NCBI GenBank assembly: GCA_002914805.1
Contig: JXTB01000243.1
Location: 367,611-431,610, forward strand
Direction of reading: 5' to 3'
From: Parasponia andersonii
Taxonomy: Eukaryota > Streptophyta > Magnoliopsida > Rosales > Cannabaceae
DNA length: 64,000 nucleotides
Shown one piece after another: positions 10,861-23,591 of this stretch. Numbering within the stretch: position 1 is the stretch's first letter; each line of letters starts with the position of its first letter. The translations under genes were made by a program, and so were the position numbers. Under the pieces are notes generated by a model, which had not been told where the DNA came from, searched no databases, and worked only from the letters and a program-made list of their open reading frames with translations.

Positions 10861-13800
10861 TAAAAAATAAATAAGCGAAAACAAGTAAGTTTGCTTAATT
10901 ACAACTTTGGCCCTACACTTATTGCATTTACGGTCAAATGGGGTTGACCCAGATCCGTCCGTTCGTCGTCGGTTTCATTTTGTTTTGTTTTTTTTTTTTT
11001 TTTCCCCCCTGTACTGGAAAATCCTTCTCTCTTGTCTGCACGCTTTTGAGCATAAACACACAGTTTCTCTATCCCTCCTTTTAAGACGAGGGAGGTAAAG
11101 AGAGAAGGGTACCTTGCATTGCTTTTAATTTATGTTTGTTGGTGACAGGTGGGGAGCCTTTTCTCTCTCCTGATTATGTATGTGTTTGTTTTAAAAGCGG
11201 TTAATTTTGTTGCAAGTGAAACAACCAACTTCGGTTATTTTCACCTTTACTGGACTGGAATTTACCGTTCCTCAGGACCAGGGTAAAAAGGAAAAGAAAT
11301 TAAAAAAAAAAACAAATAACAAAATTACGAGATAAATTGTGGGAGCGTTCAAGTGAGCGTTAGAAGAAGTGAGTGGCAAAAGCGTCATTACATTCCTTAA
11401 CAAACTCAGGTAGCGGAATTCTGGGCACTCGTACACGACCCAACTATAGGAAGGTCAAACGTATGAATCAGCACTAACAGAGGTTCAGTTACTCTTATTT
11501 GTTTTACTTGCCTAATGTACGTTTTTTTCTCTTTTGTCTTTTCTTTTGAACAAAATTGTTAAAAGGTTTCTTTTTCTTGTTTTTCCTTATAAATAATTAT
11601 ATATAATCTTTGCATTAACAATTTGGGAGAATTTTATTGTCTCTTGGTTCAATTACAATATTAATTAATTTTGAGGACAAAATTTCCTAATGGGCCCTTA
11701 ATTAAAAGAAATTAACAGTTGGACCTACATTTCAGTTTTGGTACGACATGTATTCCTTGTTTATCTTTCCATTAGTCACATAATTAGCTCTAAATAAGCT
11801 GTTAACCAATACTTAAAACTTCTTTGCGAATAATAAAAGTTGAGTAGGTTTTTTCTTTTTCCTTTTTGAGTTGGGGGGCTTAGAATTGAGTAGTTACTCT
11901 TATTTTACATTTATGATGATTTTAAAATATTATGAGTTGCAGTTATGAAGAAAAACTATATCAATCTATTCTTTTTATGACTTAAAATTACTAGCGATAG
12001 GACACTTATTTAAATTAATACGGAGTTAATATTCCGAACAATGTTTCTGTTTATATCATTTTCCTTACACAAACAAGAAAATGAAGGCCAAGCCTTAATT
12101 GTGCTACTGACTTGACACAAATATTCTTCCGCAGCTAATACGAAATAATTGGTCCAATTAAATCAATTTTTTCTTGAACCAAAAATTTTTCTTAATTCAC
12201 GTATTTATTGGCTTTCTCAATCAAAAGAAAAGGTATTTATACTCTTTATAATATATTCTAAAGAATAAAAGCCCAACTCAAACACTTATCTTTGCATTGA
12301 AAAAATTTCAATCCAATAGATGGCAGGTTTATTATTAAAAGGAAATCTACTGAAAGGTTTAAGAAAGAAAGAAAATGAATATTTCCTCTTCTGTATTTAC
12401 TTTCATATCAGAAATTAAACACACAATCTGTCTAAAATACAAATTAAAAACAGAATCAGCTTAATTTATTCCATAGTATTTACTTCCCTGCTGACAATTT
12501 AAGGGTAAAAATTTCCTCAAATCTGTTAGGATACAAGGACATATAAGTAATCTTCTACCACATTTCAATTGGAGGAAAATAAAATCTTATTGTGTTTCCT
12601 TTTCTAATTTCATTTATTACGTGGAATCCTTAAGAATTTATTTTTACATGAAAAATAAATATTTTTCTTATTATTCTTTCTCGTTAAAAATAAGTACGAA
12701 ATTGTTTGAAAAAAAATGCAAGTAAGAAACTTTAATAATTTGTAATTGGATAATATCACATATCACATGTTACATTGTATTAAAAATTTAGTATATTGTT
12801 TACAATTTTAGTACGCAACTGCTTATGAATTTTGTGCTCCTATTTGTTTCTTTTTAACGCCTAACTGATTATTTAAATATTACTTCCAATTTATTACAGC
12901 GGAGAACTATTTTGACTTTTTTTTTTTTTTCTAAAGAAAAAAGTTGTAGACTGTTGGAAAACAAAACCCTTACGGCAAAAATCAGAAACGTGATTCTGCT
13001 AGCCAGTAGCCACAATGGGAAGGAAATAACTTTTGGTGGGGTCTTCTAGACTCACTGCTACCACTTTCCAGTCAAGTTTAGATCCTAGTGGCCCCATTGG
13101 AAATGGACGCCATCACTGTTTATACTTTATAATGTGTAATGTTTCTCTTTTCACAGCTGTTTGTTACCATTTGTGACTGTTTTCAATTTGAACTCAGAAT
13201 CCATAATTGGTATAAAGCTATTAAATGAGTATTTCTTGGTATACAAGTATAATTAAGATTGGACATTAATTCTCACTAGAACAATCACTCATGAAAATTT
13301 CATATATAGCTTTGATTAACATAAATGGATGACATGCTAACCATCCATCTCGTGAGCATCCTGATTCGAATCCCTTCTCATCCTTTTGGTCAGGGATTTA
13401 TGAGCTAAAATATCGACATGCCACACCAAGCCTATTTGGATATGCCATCTTCTAGTTTTATAGTTTTTATTTTTTTAAAATTCAAATAGAGAAATTAACG
13501 CTTTATTTTTTATTAATAGTTCATTGAAAATCTTAAGGCACATAAAACAATATACGAATAGAAAATTACAAAAAAAAAAAAATCCTATTAATATCGCAAA
13601 ATGCTCATTTTATACCGCAATTTTGGTGTTCAATAAAATTCATGATTAAACTAACAAATCGATACAGATTATACTCCTTCAACAAATTTGGTCAAAATTA
13701 ATTAAAAAATATTTTCAGAACCAAACACCATTAATTAATTAAAAAAACAATTTCTTTGTTTGAACGGAAGACTTTTTTTTCTCATTAAATCTTCGTATTC

Positions 13801-14300
13801 TTTCTCCTCATTTTTTTTCCTTCTTTCAATTCACTATTATGTGTTATTTTGGTTATAGTATTTACTTGGTTACAAGTTTAGAATAAGTATAATTTGCATT
13901 TCGCGTGTCAATTTGGACAGTTAATAAGATTGATAAAAATCGTAATGAGTTACTTTTTCAGTAAATATTTTTGTTATTTCTGAAAATTGAAACAAATTGA
14001 GCCTTTCACCTCAATATTGTGAATACTTTCACAATTAAAAGACCATAAATATTCTGCCAAAAAAAAAATGGGAAAATACATTTTACCGTAATACACAATA
14101 ATAAAAATTTGTTAAGAAAAAAAAAAAGGAAAAAGAAGAAAAGAAATTGGCACTGATCTTTCTTAAACAATTTTGTTTTGACCAAATCATTAGAGATCCT
14201 TTCAAAAACTGAGTCCACAACTGAGTTTTGTATTTGTAGAGATAAGCTTCTCTATAATTGTATATGGAAAAACGGGGATCGCGTAAGGAACATAAAAACG

Positions 14301-14370
14301 TCGGCCATCCTGTCACGTCGCCGTAAACATTAACAATTCCCGTCACGTCTAACGGTGACGTGGATGACAG
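14301..14370. promoter_or_regulatory. Cluster of TGACG/ACGT motifs, possible enhancer-like site
   Basis: CGTCGGCC, GTCACGTCGCCG, CCCGTCACGTC and GGTGACGTGG lie within 70 bases, the last two forming an inverted pair (CGTCAC ... GTGACG). TGACG and ACGT cores bind plant bZIP factors in general. No gene lies within 3 kb, so the role is unknown. Confidence 0.35.
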
Positions 14371-17300
14371 TATAATCTCCTCTTTATAATTTTTTTAATT
14401 ATATTTATGCAGAATCCAAAACATCCGACAAAAAAAAAATTGTTATTTTAATCCAAACCATTCTCACCTTAATCGCCTGTCACATTCATTTTGTCTATTT
14501 TTGTAATAACAACAGAAGTTACAGTAACCTCCAAAATTATATACTTGTTAAAACGAAACATGAATCATGCACTTTCCTAAAATGTGTTATTGAGAACTAG
14601 TTGAAAAACTAAGGCAACATAATATAAAATTCTACTAAAATTAAACCAAGTATTTCTTGGATTTATTTTTTCTCGCGAATTATGGAATATGCCTATGTAT
14701 ACTTCTCGAAGTATTACAAGTTTTGATTTTGTCTTTTAAACTGCTTTGTAAAGTCATAATTTTAAATTGTATGTTAAAAAGCAAAATGAATATATGGGAA
14801 TAAAATTGCATGTGTTATTTTTCGTCAGTAATTCAAGAATAAAATTGAAAATTTTAATTGTTTAGAGTAATATTGAGAAAATTTACTATACAACTCAGAG
14901 GCGAACGTAAAACCAAAAAAAAAAATGAATACTAAGACAACATTTTAACTGACCCATTTTAGGTAGCAGTGAGCTACTTGACTGACCCTCCTGTGAAGTT
15001 GTGATCGTCTTTTAATTTGTTTAATGAAAAAAAAAAAAAAGTTGAAATTGGAAAGCAGTACAAAGAAGCAGAGCGCAGCAGTGAAAGGTGGATAAGTTGG
15101 GAAGTGACGTGGATCTCAAGGAGTGATGTCGACCACTCATGTCATACCATGCATGGACCCACCTGTCCCCCGTAGGGCTGCTTCTGGAAGAGGTGGAACA
15201 ATTTTAAGGACTAACTTAATACCAAGTCGTGGGACCCACTTTTCACGTACGATTACAATGCAGGACCGTGTTCTTGTTGCCAACCTGCCTAAGGCATCTA
15301 CGCTCTCCACTCCAACCTTCCCCACCCAAAACAATCAACGTGTCACTCACCTATTTGCTATTGAATTATTTGCACCAAAATTAATACGGGCCAATTTAAC
15401 TGGGAAACATTTGAATAAATTAACACGAATTAAGAAATAAAAAAGGAAAATATTTACCACGCAGTCACGCTAGCTAATTGTATACGTCTATGACTAATCT
15501 CAACTTACCGTCTACATTGGAATTTGGAGCGAGTCCTATGATGGGCTAACGATATCTTATAGATGACCGAGATTGATTACATGCGTATCACATTAAGATT
15601 AAAATCATAATGTAAAGGATAATAATTGAGGAGTTTTACCATCACTTTATTTTCTATATGTTCTTATGTCATACTATTATGTAGACTCATATGATAATAC
15701 TAAAATATGGGATATTTTTACGAGAAAACGCAAGTACGTCAAGCAATAAAACAAAAGATTGAAAAAAAAAATGGAAGAGAGAGTGAACTTAGCGCATTTT
15801 AAGACAATTATTTAGAGCAAATGTATTGGAGTGAAAATTTGAGATCTCACAATAAATGACGCAATCATTTTAGCTAAACTCAATGATTAAATTAAGAACG
15901 AATTACACAAAAACAAAAATTTTAAAATTCGAGTGTTGAAATTTGAACTATGTAAAATAATATATTGAGATTATAAATTTTTAAAAATCAATACCATGAA
16001 TTGACTTTTTGACAAATTTTAGTAACGAAAAAAATATTAATATCATCCATTAAAATTAGATTACTCATTGTTATTCTTCTTAATTTTGAGGATATTATTA
16101 TCTTTTAACAGTTAAAATTATTCAAAAAGTGATATTAATTTTCAGAAATTCTTAATTTAAGATATTATTTTGCAGAATATAAACTTCAGAGTTTAAATTA
16201 CATAACACAAAAATTTCAGAATACTTTTTTTAACAATTTACCCTTAAATTAATTCCATAACTTAAATGAGTTTGTAGTTCTTGTATGGCTCCAAAGTTAA
16301 TGAATCGCAATTTCGATCACACAAATAATAGAGAACTGATCAAAGAAATTGTACAAATTTCTTGTACAATGAATAAGTAAATCATTTGTCTGTTATATAA
16401 AATTTACAAACCACAATAGCCAAAAAACCGTGCTAAAGTACTAATAATAATTGAAGAAGCCGATCATCGTCCTTTAGGTATTTTCACAAAACATGAGATT
16501 TTCTACTTTTTCAAAAGAAATTCCGTTGTTTTAGAGTATCCAATGTATACTCATCTAAAATAACATTTTTTAATAATTTAGGAATATTTCTTTTCTTTTT
16601 AGTCAAATAAATATGTAATTACAGAAACAAAAATTTTTAAAATAAGAAATTCAGAAGATAATTTTTTTTCCAGCCAAATAAACTCACATTTCACTCCTAA
16701 AATAAAACTAACTAAATCATGTATTGAAACTTCATTAATAAAAACTAACACATGAATAACCACGGCCTTACGAAAAAAGAAAAAAGAAAAATGGACAAGA
16801 TACATTTAACACTAACAGATTACGCTACATTAATGAGATCTTGAACCACTTAAGAATATTGACATGTGTGTTTGAGAAAGAAAAATCCATAAACAAACTT
16901 TGTGACTATTACTCTTTGTGTTCAAGTTTATTAATTAATAATGTTTTCTTCTTTTTTTTTTTTGCAAATTATTTAATAAAATGTTGATTGCGGACCCGTT
17001 AGATATATATTCATAAACTCACAATATGATCTTAGAGAGCAACGTTCCAACAAAATAGGTAGAGCAACAGCAGCCGTATGATCAAGCAATAGTAAACAAT
17101 GGGTTGAGATTATCCTTTTATTTAAACCCAACTTCATAAGGATAAGAGTAGTTCGTCTTTTGAAGTAGATAGGTTGAGGTTTCACAAGGAACATGAGAAT
17201 GACAATATCAGTTAAACTGATCACAACACTTTGTCCATGATATTTAATTCATTTTCTACTAGGCTGATATGTGATATCTCACTTTCCATTATGCCGGCCA

Positions 17301-20259
17301 GTAATATATTATCAAAGACAATATTGAACTCAGCATTTTGTCAATAGCAATAGTAAAATTATAGCAAGGCATGCAATGGTTATTTTATGCCCAATATAAG
17401 AATTTTTTTTTCCCCTTTTTCAAAGAGAGCACCCGTGATATCTCACTTTCTGTAAGGGAGAACCATGATGTTTCACTTTCTATATATTAGGCCGGCTTGT
17501 ATTTATGTATACTATATTCGATATGATTTAATATATTATATAATATGTTAATGGCTTTGTTATATATATTAGTATAGAATATAGATATAACTTTTGCGGT
17601 CGAAATTGACCAACTTTATGTGATAAGCATTCACGAATAACAAATTCATTTTGGTCTGAATGCAATATAAATGGTAATAAGAATAGTAATTAAATAGAAT
17701 TTGATAGAAAAGATGAACCATATTTTATTGTTTGATTGATTTGAATAAAATGTAATAAGTATTATATCGATCAAAATATTCGTATTTTAAGAAATTTTAA
17801 TTAGGTAAAAATAAAAATTAAGATTTTAAAGAGATTAATAAAAAGATGAAATTTTAATTCCATAATTTTTTTTAATAGAATTATAATTATATTACTTGAT
17901 GAAATTAAAATTATTATAGAATAAAAAATAAAACAGAATAATAAAATAGACTTTTTATTAGAACGATCTTTCCATTATAAAACACATCACATTGAACCAA
18001 ACATGGCGTTCAGTTATTAGGATAGTTGGTTCCTTAACTTAAAATACCGAGTTAAAGGTGTCAAAAAATTCTTAGCTAGCTAAGAGAAGTTGTCCTGTTT
18101 TTTTCTTCCTATTTCTTTCTTTTCAGTCTCTCAAAAGAAGATTTCCAAGGGATTTTATTTTGTGTCTCTTTTGTCTCTTCGATCGATGGGATGGCATCGG
18201 TCTTTGTTCGATGATTTCTCAATTATTCTCGTCCTCAATCCTCATCATATCTTACTTTACCACCATCTCTCTCTCCTCATATAATTGGAGTTATATTGTC
18301 ACTTAAATTATAAACAATAAAATAACACCTATGGCTTGACTAACTCAATTTATGCAATTGTTTAAGAAAACTAACCAGCTATAGTTTCCAATCTTACAAG
18401 GCATTTTAGCCGAACTATCAATATGTTTGTTAGATTATGTACGTAGAATGATCAATTAGAGCAATGTTTTTTTAATTTAAGAATTCTCTTCCCCCGGAGA
18501 GTGGACTTTCTATGATTATCTTCAAATTGACATAATTTCAAACTAACCTCTCAATAACATATACCTTCTAACTTCCAGACATGTGTCTACTTACAAATCT
18601 TCTTTTGTAATGATTACGAAAATATTCATTTGGAGTTACGAAAACATCCCTTGAATTTAGGTCATATTCTCAATTTGCCAATCACTTTCATAAATAACAA
18701 AAATATTTTTCTTTAATTAAAAAATCAGTACAAATTTCATCTCTCAATCTGATTTGGTCAAAACTCGAAAGTAAAGTTGAAACTACAAAATTATCCTTAC
18801 TTTAAACTTATAACAAACAAATATAACAAAATAAAAAGTAATTCACGTAATTTTAATCAAATAAGATGGAAGAGTATAATATATAGTATCAACTTGTTAA
18901 ATCAAGAAGATATTTTTGTTAGTTATTATAATCACGTGGATAAATTAGTGTGGATATTTCTATAATTATTATTTTCCAAAATTTCATTTTTTTTTCTTTT
19001 CTTCTTGGGGCCATATTTACTTTTACCGAATGGTCTACTTTGATGTCGTATGTTAGTTATGAAAAATGAACGAAAGAGTAATACTGAATCTGATCGAAAT
19101 CTCTAAGCAATTTATTAGAAAGAGGAGCATCGAGATATGATTAGGTATTCCCTGCAAGTTGTTTGACGCTGACCCTTCGAGATATTTGTAAACATTGGTT
19201 TTGGATTAGGCTTTTCCAGCAATGACACGTGGTGGGCTATGAGTGGTGGATGCTTCCCTTTACCGAAGATAACACAAAGGTGATTTGGATCTGAAAGCAA
19301 AGGTGGAGAGCCACGTCAAGTGGCTTCCTAGTGTGATACCTTCTCCACAATGGGGAATTTGGGATAAAGAGCAAATTGAATATTTCTTTTTCTTAGCAAA
19401 TTGAATATTTCTTTTACTCAACTACAGAAAAAAAAAAAGGGTAACTCAATTTTTTTCTTTTAACTTTTTTTTTTGTTTAAATTAAAATAATTCAATTTAA
19501 TTTGTACGTTCTGGTATTACTCAAATACGCAACACTCGATGTGATTTTGGGATATTGGTTTGAAAAACAAGAAAACCAATATTTTATTTGTTTATCTATT
19601 TATTTTTACAAGAGGGAGGACACTATAAAGAAAATTAAACCACAAGATAAGCAGGTGAATGACATGCAAAAAAAGCAGAAGGGGAAAACTCCACGTCACG
19701 TGATAGCTTTGTCTCTCGGCATCGAAATGAAGTAAAGCAACACACACACATATATACACACACATACACAGTCTCAGTTGTACGCCATCTACCGCACGAA
19801 ATCACGAAACGAAAGTGTGATATAGTTTTCACTACTTGTTGATATTGCTGTATACAATTTTATGTTTGGAGTACATGTCAAGTGTGTTCGACGTGGCATC
19901 CTATTATGGTCCAGACCCATAACTTTACAGAAGAGCAGCAGCATGGGAGATAACAATTTCAGCTACTCTTCTACTTGTAGATGGGGCAACCCTCGATTCA
20001 CTTGTAGAGAAATTAAACAAATTAATTGAGCTGATGATATTCCAATATTTTAATCGCCAATAAATCTTTGTAGTTGTAAATCCTAACTCAAAAAAATGAA
20101 GTTACCATTCAAACTAAACGTGCGACTGTCTTATATAGCTCAAAATAACTTATCTTAATAATAAGTGTCTTTTCGTCAAAAAAAAAAAAAAAAAAATTTC
20201 CGACTCCAAGCTAGAATCCACATTTTTTGTCCGTTCTTTTTCCCATCTACATGTCCAAA

Positions 20260-20264
20260 CTAAT
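20260..20264 (+). repeat. Left target-site duplication CTAAT of the gypsy element
   Basis: CTAAT precedes the TGTAAAAA start of the 5' LTR and is repeated exactly at 25826-25830, after the TGACA end of the 3' LTR. It marks a normal 5-bp integrase footprint. Confidence 0.85.
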
Positions 20265-20480
20265 TGTAAAAATCCGGATTTTAGGAGAGTAATTTGGACA
20301 ATTTACCAATTTTCCGGATAAAATATTAGGGGGATTAATTTGTGAAAATTTTGTACAAAAAGACTAAATTGTAATTTTTGGGGGACTAGATTGATAGAGA
20401 TTTGAAATTTGGAGACTTATGTGCAATTTTTGAAAAATTACACAGCCCATTCAAAACAGGCCACGTGGTCTGTTCACTCA
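20265..20480 (+). mobile_element. Truncated 5' LTR of the gypsy element
   Basis: Matches the first ~215 bases of the solo LTR at 35964 (TGTAAAAA start, GGGGGACTAGATTGATAGAG, TGAAAAATTACACAGCCC, then a G-box). It breaks off around 20475-20490, where gag sequence begins. The 13-mer TCAAAACAGGCCA occurs twice next to the break (about 20451 and 20477). Confidence 0.85.
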
Positions 20481-20489
20481 AAACAGGCC

Positions 20490-20953
20490 AGCGGAGAGGC
20501 AATGACAGGAAAGCCACCAAAAGGAACCAGGGGCAGTGGTCAGCCCAGGGTACTCCGAACAATGGGAGCTCGAACATCAGTGATTCTTCAGGGGGTGACA
20601 GAGGCAGTCCGTATGGAGGATGTTTTGTTTGCGGCCAGTAGAGTCATCGGAAGAAAGAGTGTCCCAACCGTCTGCAGAAATCTTCTCTTTCTCAGGGAGG
20701 ACCGCAAAGGAGCCAGTCCGGTTCTGTTTCCTATCAGAACACTCAAGCGAGGCCGCAACAGTCATAGGGTGCTTCGCAGGCTTTTACTTCCCCTCAGCTT
20801 TATCAGCATCAGTACTGCCCTCAGGGTTTTACTCAGAACTTTTAGACTCCTCAGGCTTCAGGGAGTCAGGGTGGGCATGGATATGGCAGTAGTGGTACAG
20901 GATCCAACAGTAGTTGTCCTGGTCAGGGGAGAGGCAACAAGGGGAAAGGGTAG
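20490..20953 (+). pseudogene. Gag C-terminal remnant with CCHC zinc knuckle
   Basis: After the truncated LTR comes a gag tail rich in Gln, Gly and Ser. One zinc knuckle of the form C-x2-C-x4-H-x4-C is readable around 20620-20670 (CFVCG ... SHRKKECP) but is interrupted by a TAG inside the motif. Two more stops follow. In live elements this knuckle packages element RNA; here it cannot be translated whole. Confidence 0.8.
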
Positions 20954-21672
20954 GTGACTGGCCAAGTCTATGCTTTTACTGTGGCAGACGACACTCAGGA
21001 TCGCACCGGTCGAGGTGTTGTTGACAGTATGATCCTTCTTTCACACTCTTGGGCACATGTTTTATTTGATACTGTTGCATCTCATTCATTCATATCCTTA
21101 TTATTTGCTCAACTATTGGGGTTGGAATTTTCTGATTTGGATTATGTATTGACGTTGGGTATACCTTTGGGAGAAGTAGCCGATGTGTCTAGTGTGTGTA
21201 AGTCTTGTCGGGTTGTGATTGGTGATAAGAAGCTTCTTGTTGATTTGATTGTGTTGCCGATGGGACAGTACGACGTAATACTCGGTATGGATTGGTTGTC
21301 GAAATATCGAGCAGTTGTGGACTGTCGTACGAAGCGGGTGACTCTTTTTCCTAGTGATGGATATCCTATTGTCTATCAGGATGGAATGAGTCCGTCGAAA
21401 CCTAGTCCTGTTCAGAAAGCGTGCATGGGTAGAAGAAAGAAACTTGAGTGTTATGGGAACTTGTTTGCCATGGATGGCAAGGTGAGGACAGACAATCAAG
21501 ACCCATGGATTCCGGTGGTGTGTGAGTATTCGGAGGTATTTCCTGAAGACCTACCGGGGTTACCACCAGACAGGGAGATCGAGTTCTGTATTGAACTAGT
21601 TCCTGGAGCTCAGCCAGTTTCTATTCCAGCCTATCGCATGGCACCTGCTGAGATGGAAGAATTAAGAGAACA
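20954..21672 (+). pseudogene. Gypsy protease and start of reverse transcriptase, runs into assembly gap
   Basis: An open frame of about 240 codons. The pepsin-like protease lies in the first half. Its catalytic D-S/T-G triad is altered: the frame reads LFDTVASHSFIS, with Val where Gly is expected. The second family landmark, YDVILGMDWL, is intact. The RT N-terminus follows (FPEDLPGLPPDREIEF, then IPAYRMAPAEMEEL) and runs into unresolved bases at 21673. The altered triad probably makes the protease inactive. The domain call is firm. Confidence 0.9.
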
Positions 21673-22352
21673 NNNNNNNNNNNNNNNNNNNNNNNNNNNN
21701 NNNNNNNNNNNNNNNNNNNNNNNNNNNNNNNNNNNNNNNNNNNNNNNNNNNNNNNNNNNNNNNNNNNNNNNNNNNNNNNNNNNNNNNNNNNNNNNNNNNN
21801 NNNNNNNNNNNNNNNNNNNNNNNNNNNNNNNNNNNNNNNNNNNNNNNNNNNNNNNNNNNNNNNNNNNNNNNNNNNNNNNNNNNNNNNNNNNNNNNNNNNN
21901 NNNNNNNNNNNNNNNNNNNNNNNNNNNNNNNNNNNNNNNNNNNNNNNNNNNNNNNNNNNNNNNNNNNNNNNNNNNNNNNNNNNNNNNNNNNNNNNNNNNN
22001 NNNNNNNNNNNNNNNNNNNNNNNNNNNNNNNNNNNNNNNNNNNNNNNNNNNNNNNNNNNNNNNNNNNNNNNNNNNNNNNNNNNNNNNNNNNNNNNNNNNN
22101 NNNNNNNNNNNNNNNNNNNNNNNNNNNNNNNNNNNNNNNNNNNNNNNNNNNNNNNNNNNNNNNNNNNNNNNNNNNNNNNNNNNNNNNNNNNNNNNNNNNN
22201 NNNNNNNNNNNNNNNNNNNNNNNNNNNNNNNNNNNNNNNNNNNNNNNNNNNNNNNNNNNNNNNNNNNNNNNNNNNNNNNNNNNNNNNNNNNNNNNNNNNN
22301 NNNNNNNNNNNNNNNNNNNNNNNNNNNNNNNNNNNNNNNNNNNNNNNNNNNN
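21673..22352. other. Assembly gap, 680 unresolved bases
   Basis: A run of N inside the reverse transcriptase of the gypsy element. The frame before and after is compatible with the gap holding the RT catalytic core. The gap size may be an estimate rather than a measurement. Confidence 0.99.
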
Positions 22353-22605
22353 CAGCAGTGATCTTTGCTTTGAAGATTTGGCGATGTTACTTGTATGGTG
22401 TGAAGTTCGACATATTCTCCGATCATAAGAGTTTGAAGTATCTCTTTTCTTAGAAGGATTTGAACTTGAGACAGGGAAGATGGGTTGAGTATATAGAGGA
22501 TTATGACTTCGACCTACAGTATGATCCTAGTAAGGCTAATGTTGTAGCTGATGCACTGAGTAGGAAGCCTCATGGTGCACTAGCTGCACTAGTGTTTGAA
22601 GAATA
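22353..22605 (+). pseudogene. Gypsy RNase H remnant
   Basis: Shows the C-terminal RNase H features of gypsy elements: [13 protein letters not shown], the DHKSLKYLF segment, [16 protein letters not shown] and [14 protein letters not shown] at about 22452 breaks the frame directly after the DHKSLKYLF segment. It lies between the assembly gap and the integrase. Confidence 0.9.
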
Positions 22606-22636
22606 GAAGAACTCAGTTGCAATTGGTGAGTACAAC

Positions 22637-23575
22637 TTGCAGTACTTCGAGAATGAAGGGGTTGCTTGCCTGAGCAACATTGTGATTTCACCATCTCTTG
22701 TCCAGACTATCCAACGGAGTCAATGGCAAGACAGGGAGTTGAGAACAATCTGGAACCGGCTTCAAATTGGTGAGCAGTTAGATGGTTGGAGCACTAACAG
22801 AGAAGGGTTTTTGCTTTTCAATAGGAAGTTGGTTGTAGCTAATGACCCTAATCTTCGAGAAACCATTCTAACTGAGGCTCACAAATCAAGGTTCACATTA
22901 CTTCCGGATAGTACCAAGATGTATCGGGACTTGAAGCGGCAGTATTGGTGGAAATGTATGAAGAAGGATGTAGCTACTTTTGTGGTTAAGTGTTTGACTT
23001 GTCAGCGAGTCAAGGCTGAACACCAGAGACTAGTTGGATTACTTCAGGCATTGCCAATTCCAGAATGGAAGTAGGACAAGATCACGATAGACTTCGTGAC
23101 CTGTTTACTGAAGACCTTGAGGAAGAATGACTTAGTTTGAGTGGTAGTCGATCGGTTGACAAAGAGTGCTCACTTTATACCGATCCGGATGGACTATTCT
23201 CTTACTAAGCTCGGTAGACTGTATGTGGAGAAAATCATACGCTTGCATGGTGTGCCTTTAAGCATAGTATCTAACAGAGATCCAAGGTTCACTTCTAAGT
23301 TTTGGAGAGCCTTGCAGAAAGCGTCTGGTACGCAGTTAGATATCAGTATAGCTCACCATCCTGAGTTAGATGGTCAGTCTGAAAGGACCATTCAGATTCT
23401 TAAGGACATGCTATGTTGTACTGGACTTTGGTGGGAACTGGGATGATCATCTTCCTTTGGTGGAATTTGCCTATAATAACAGTTACCAGACCTGTGTGGG
23501 CGTGGCTCCATATGAAGTGTTGTATGGAAAGCCGTGTAGATCGCCTTTGTCTTGGGCAGAGCCCGAATAGCGTAT
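22637..23575 (+). pseudogene. Gypsy integrase remnant
   Basis: The zinc-binding H2C2 region is visible (EAHKSRF ... YWWKCMKKDVATFVVKC ... CQRVK), ending in a stop at about 23072. The catalytic core continues at 23080-23446: ITIDFVT with the first Asp, VVVDRLTKSAHF, LHGVPLSIVSNRDPRFTS and AHHPELDGQSERTIQ with the Glu. A further stop lies near 23139 and a frame change near 23430 leads to FAYNNSYQ. The normal second Asp context (SDRD) reads SNRD here. Non-functional as it stands. Confidence 0.92.
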
Positions 23576-23591
23576 TACTCTTGGACCTGAG

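Larger units (their letters stand above)
10861..20264. other. Nine-kilobase region without recognisable genes
   Basis: AT-rich with no supported coding sequence. Notable contents: a poly-T tract at about 10987-11003; an ACGT-motif cluster at 14301-14370; a GC-richer promoter-like island at about 15090-15350; repeated GTGATATCTCACTTTC motifs at about 17270-17490; a G-box-containing segment (GACACGTGGTGG) near 19220; a (CA)/(TA) run at 19740-19770; and a poly-A tract at about 20178-20197. It ends at the CTAAT target site of the gypsy element. Confidence 0.65.

Noticed and set aside
13321..13420. SINE-like internal promoter (GATTCGAATCCC at 13362-13373)
   Set aside because: Only the B-box-like core is clear; no convincing A box, body or A-rich tail with flanking repeats.
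19180..19340. Light-responsive promoter with GACACGTGG and GATAA motifs
   Set aside because: It resembles a photosynthesis gene promoter, but no coding sequence follows on either strand before the gypsy element; kept only as a note in the regional entry.
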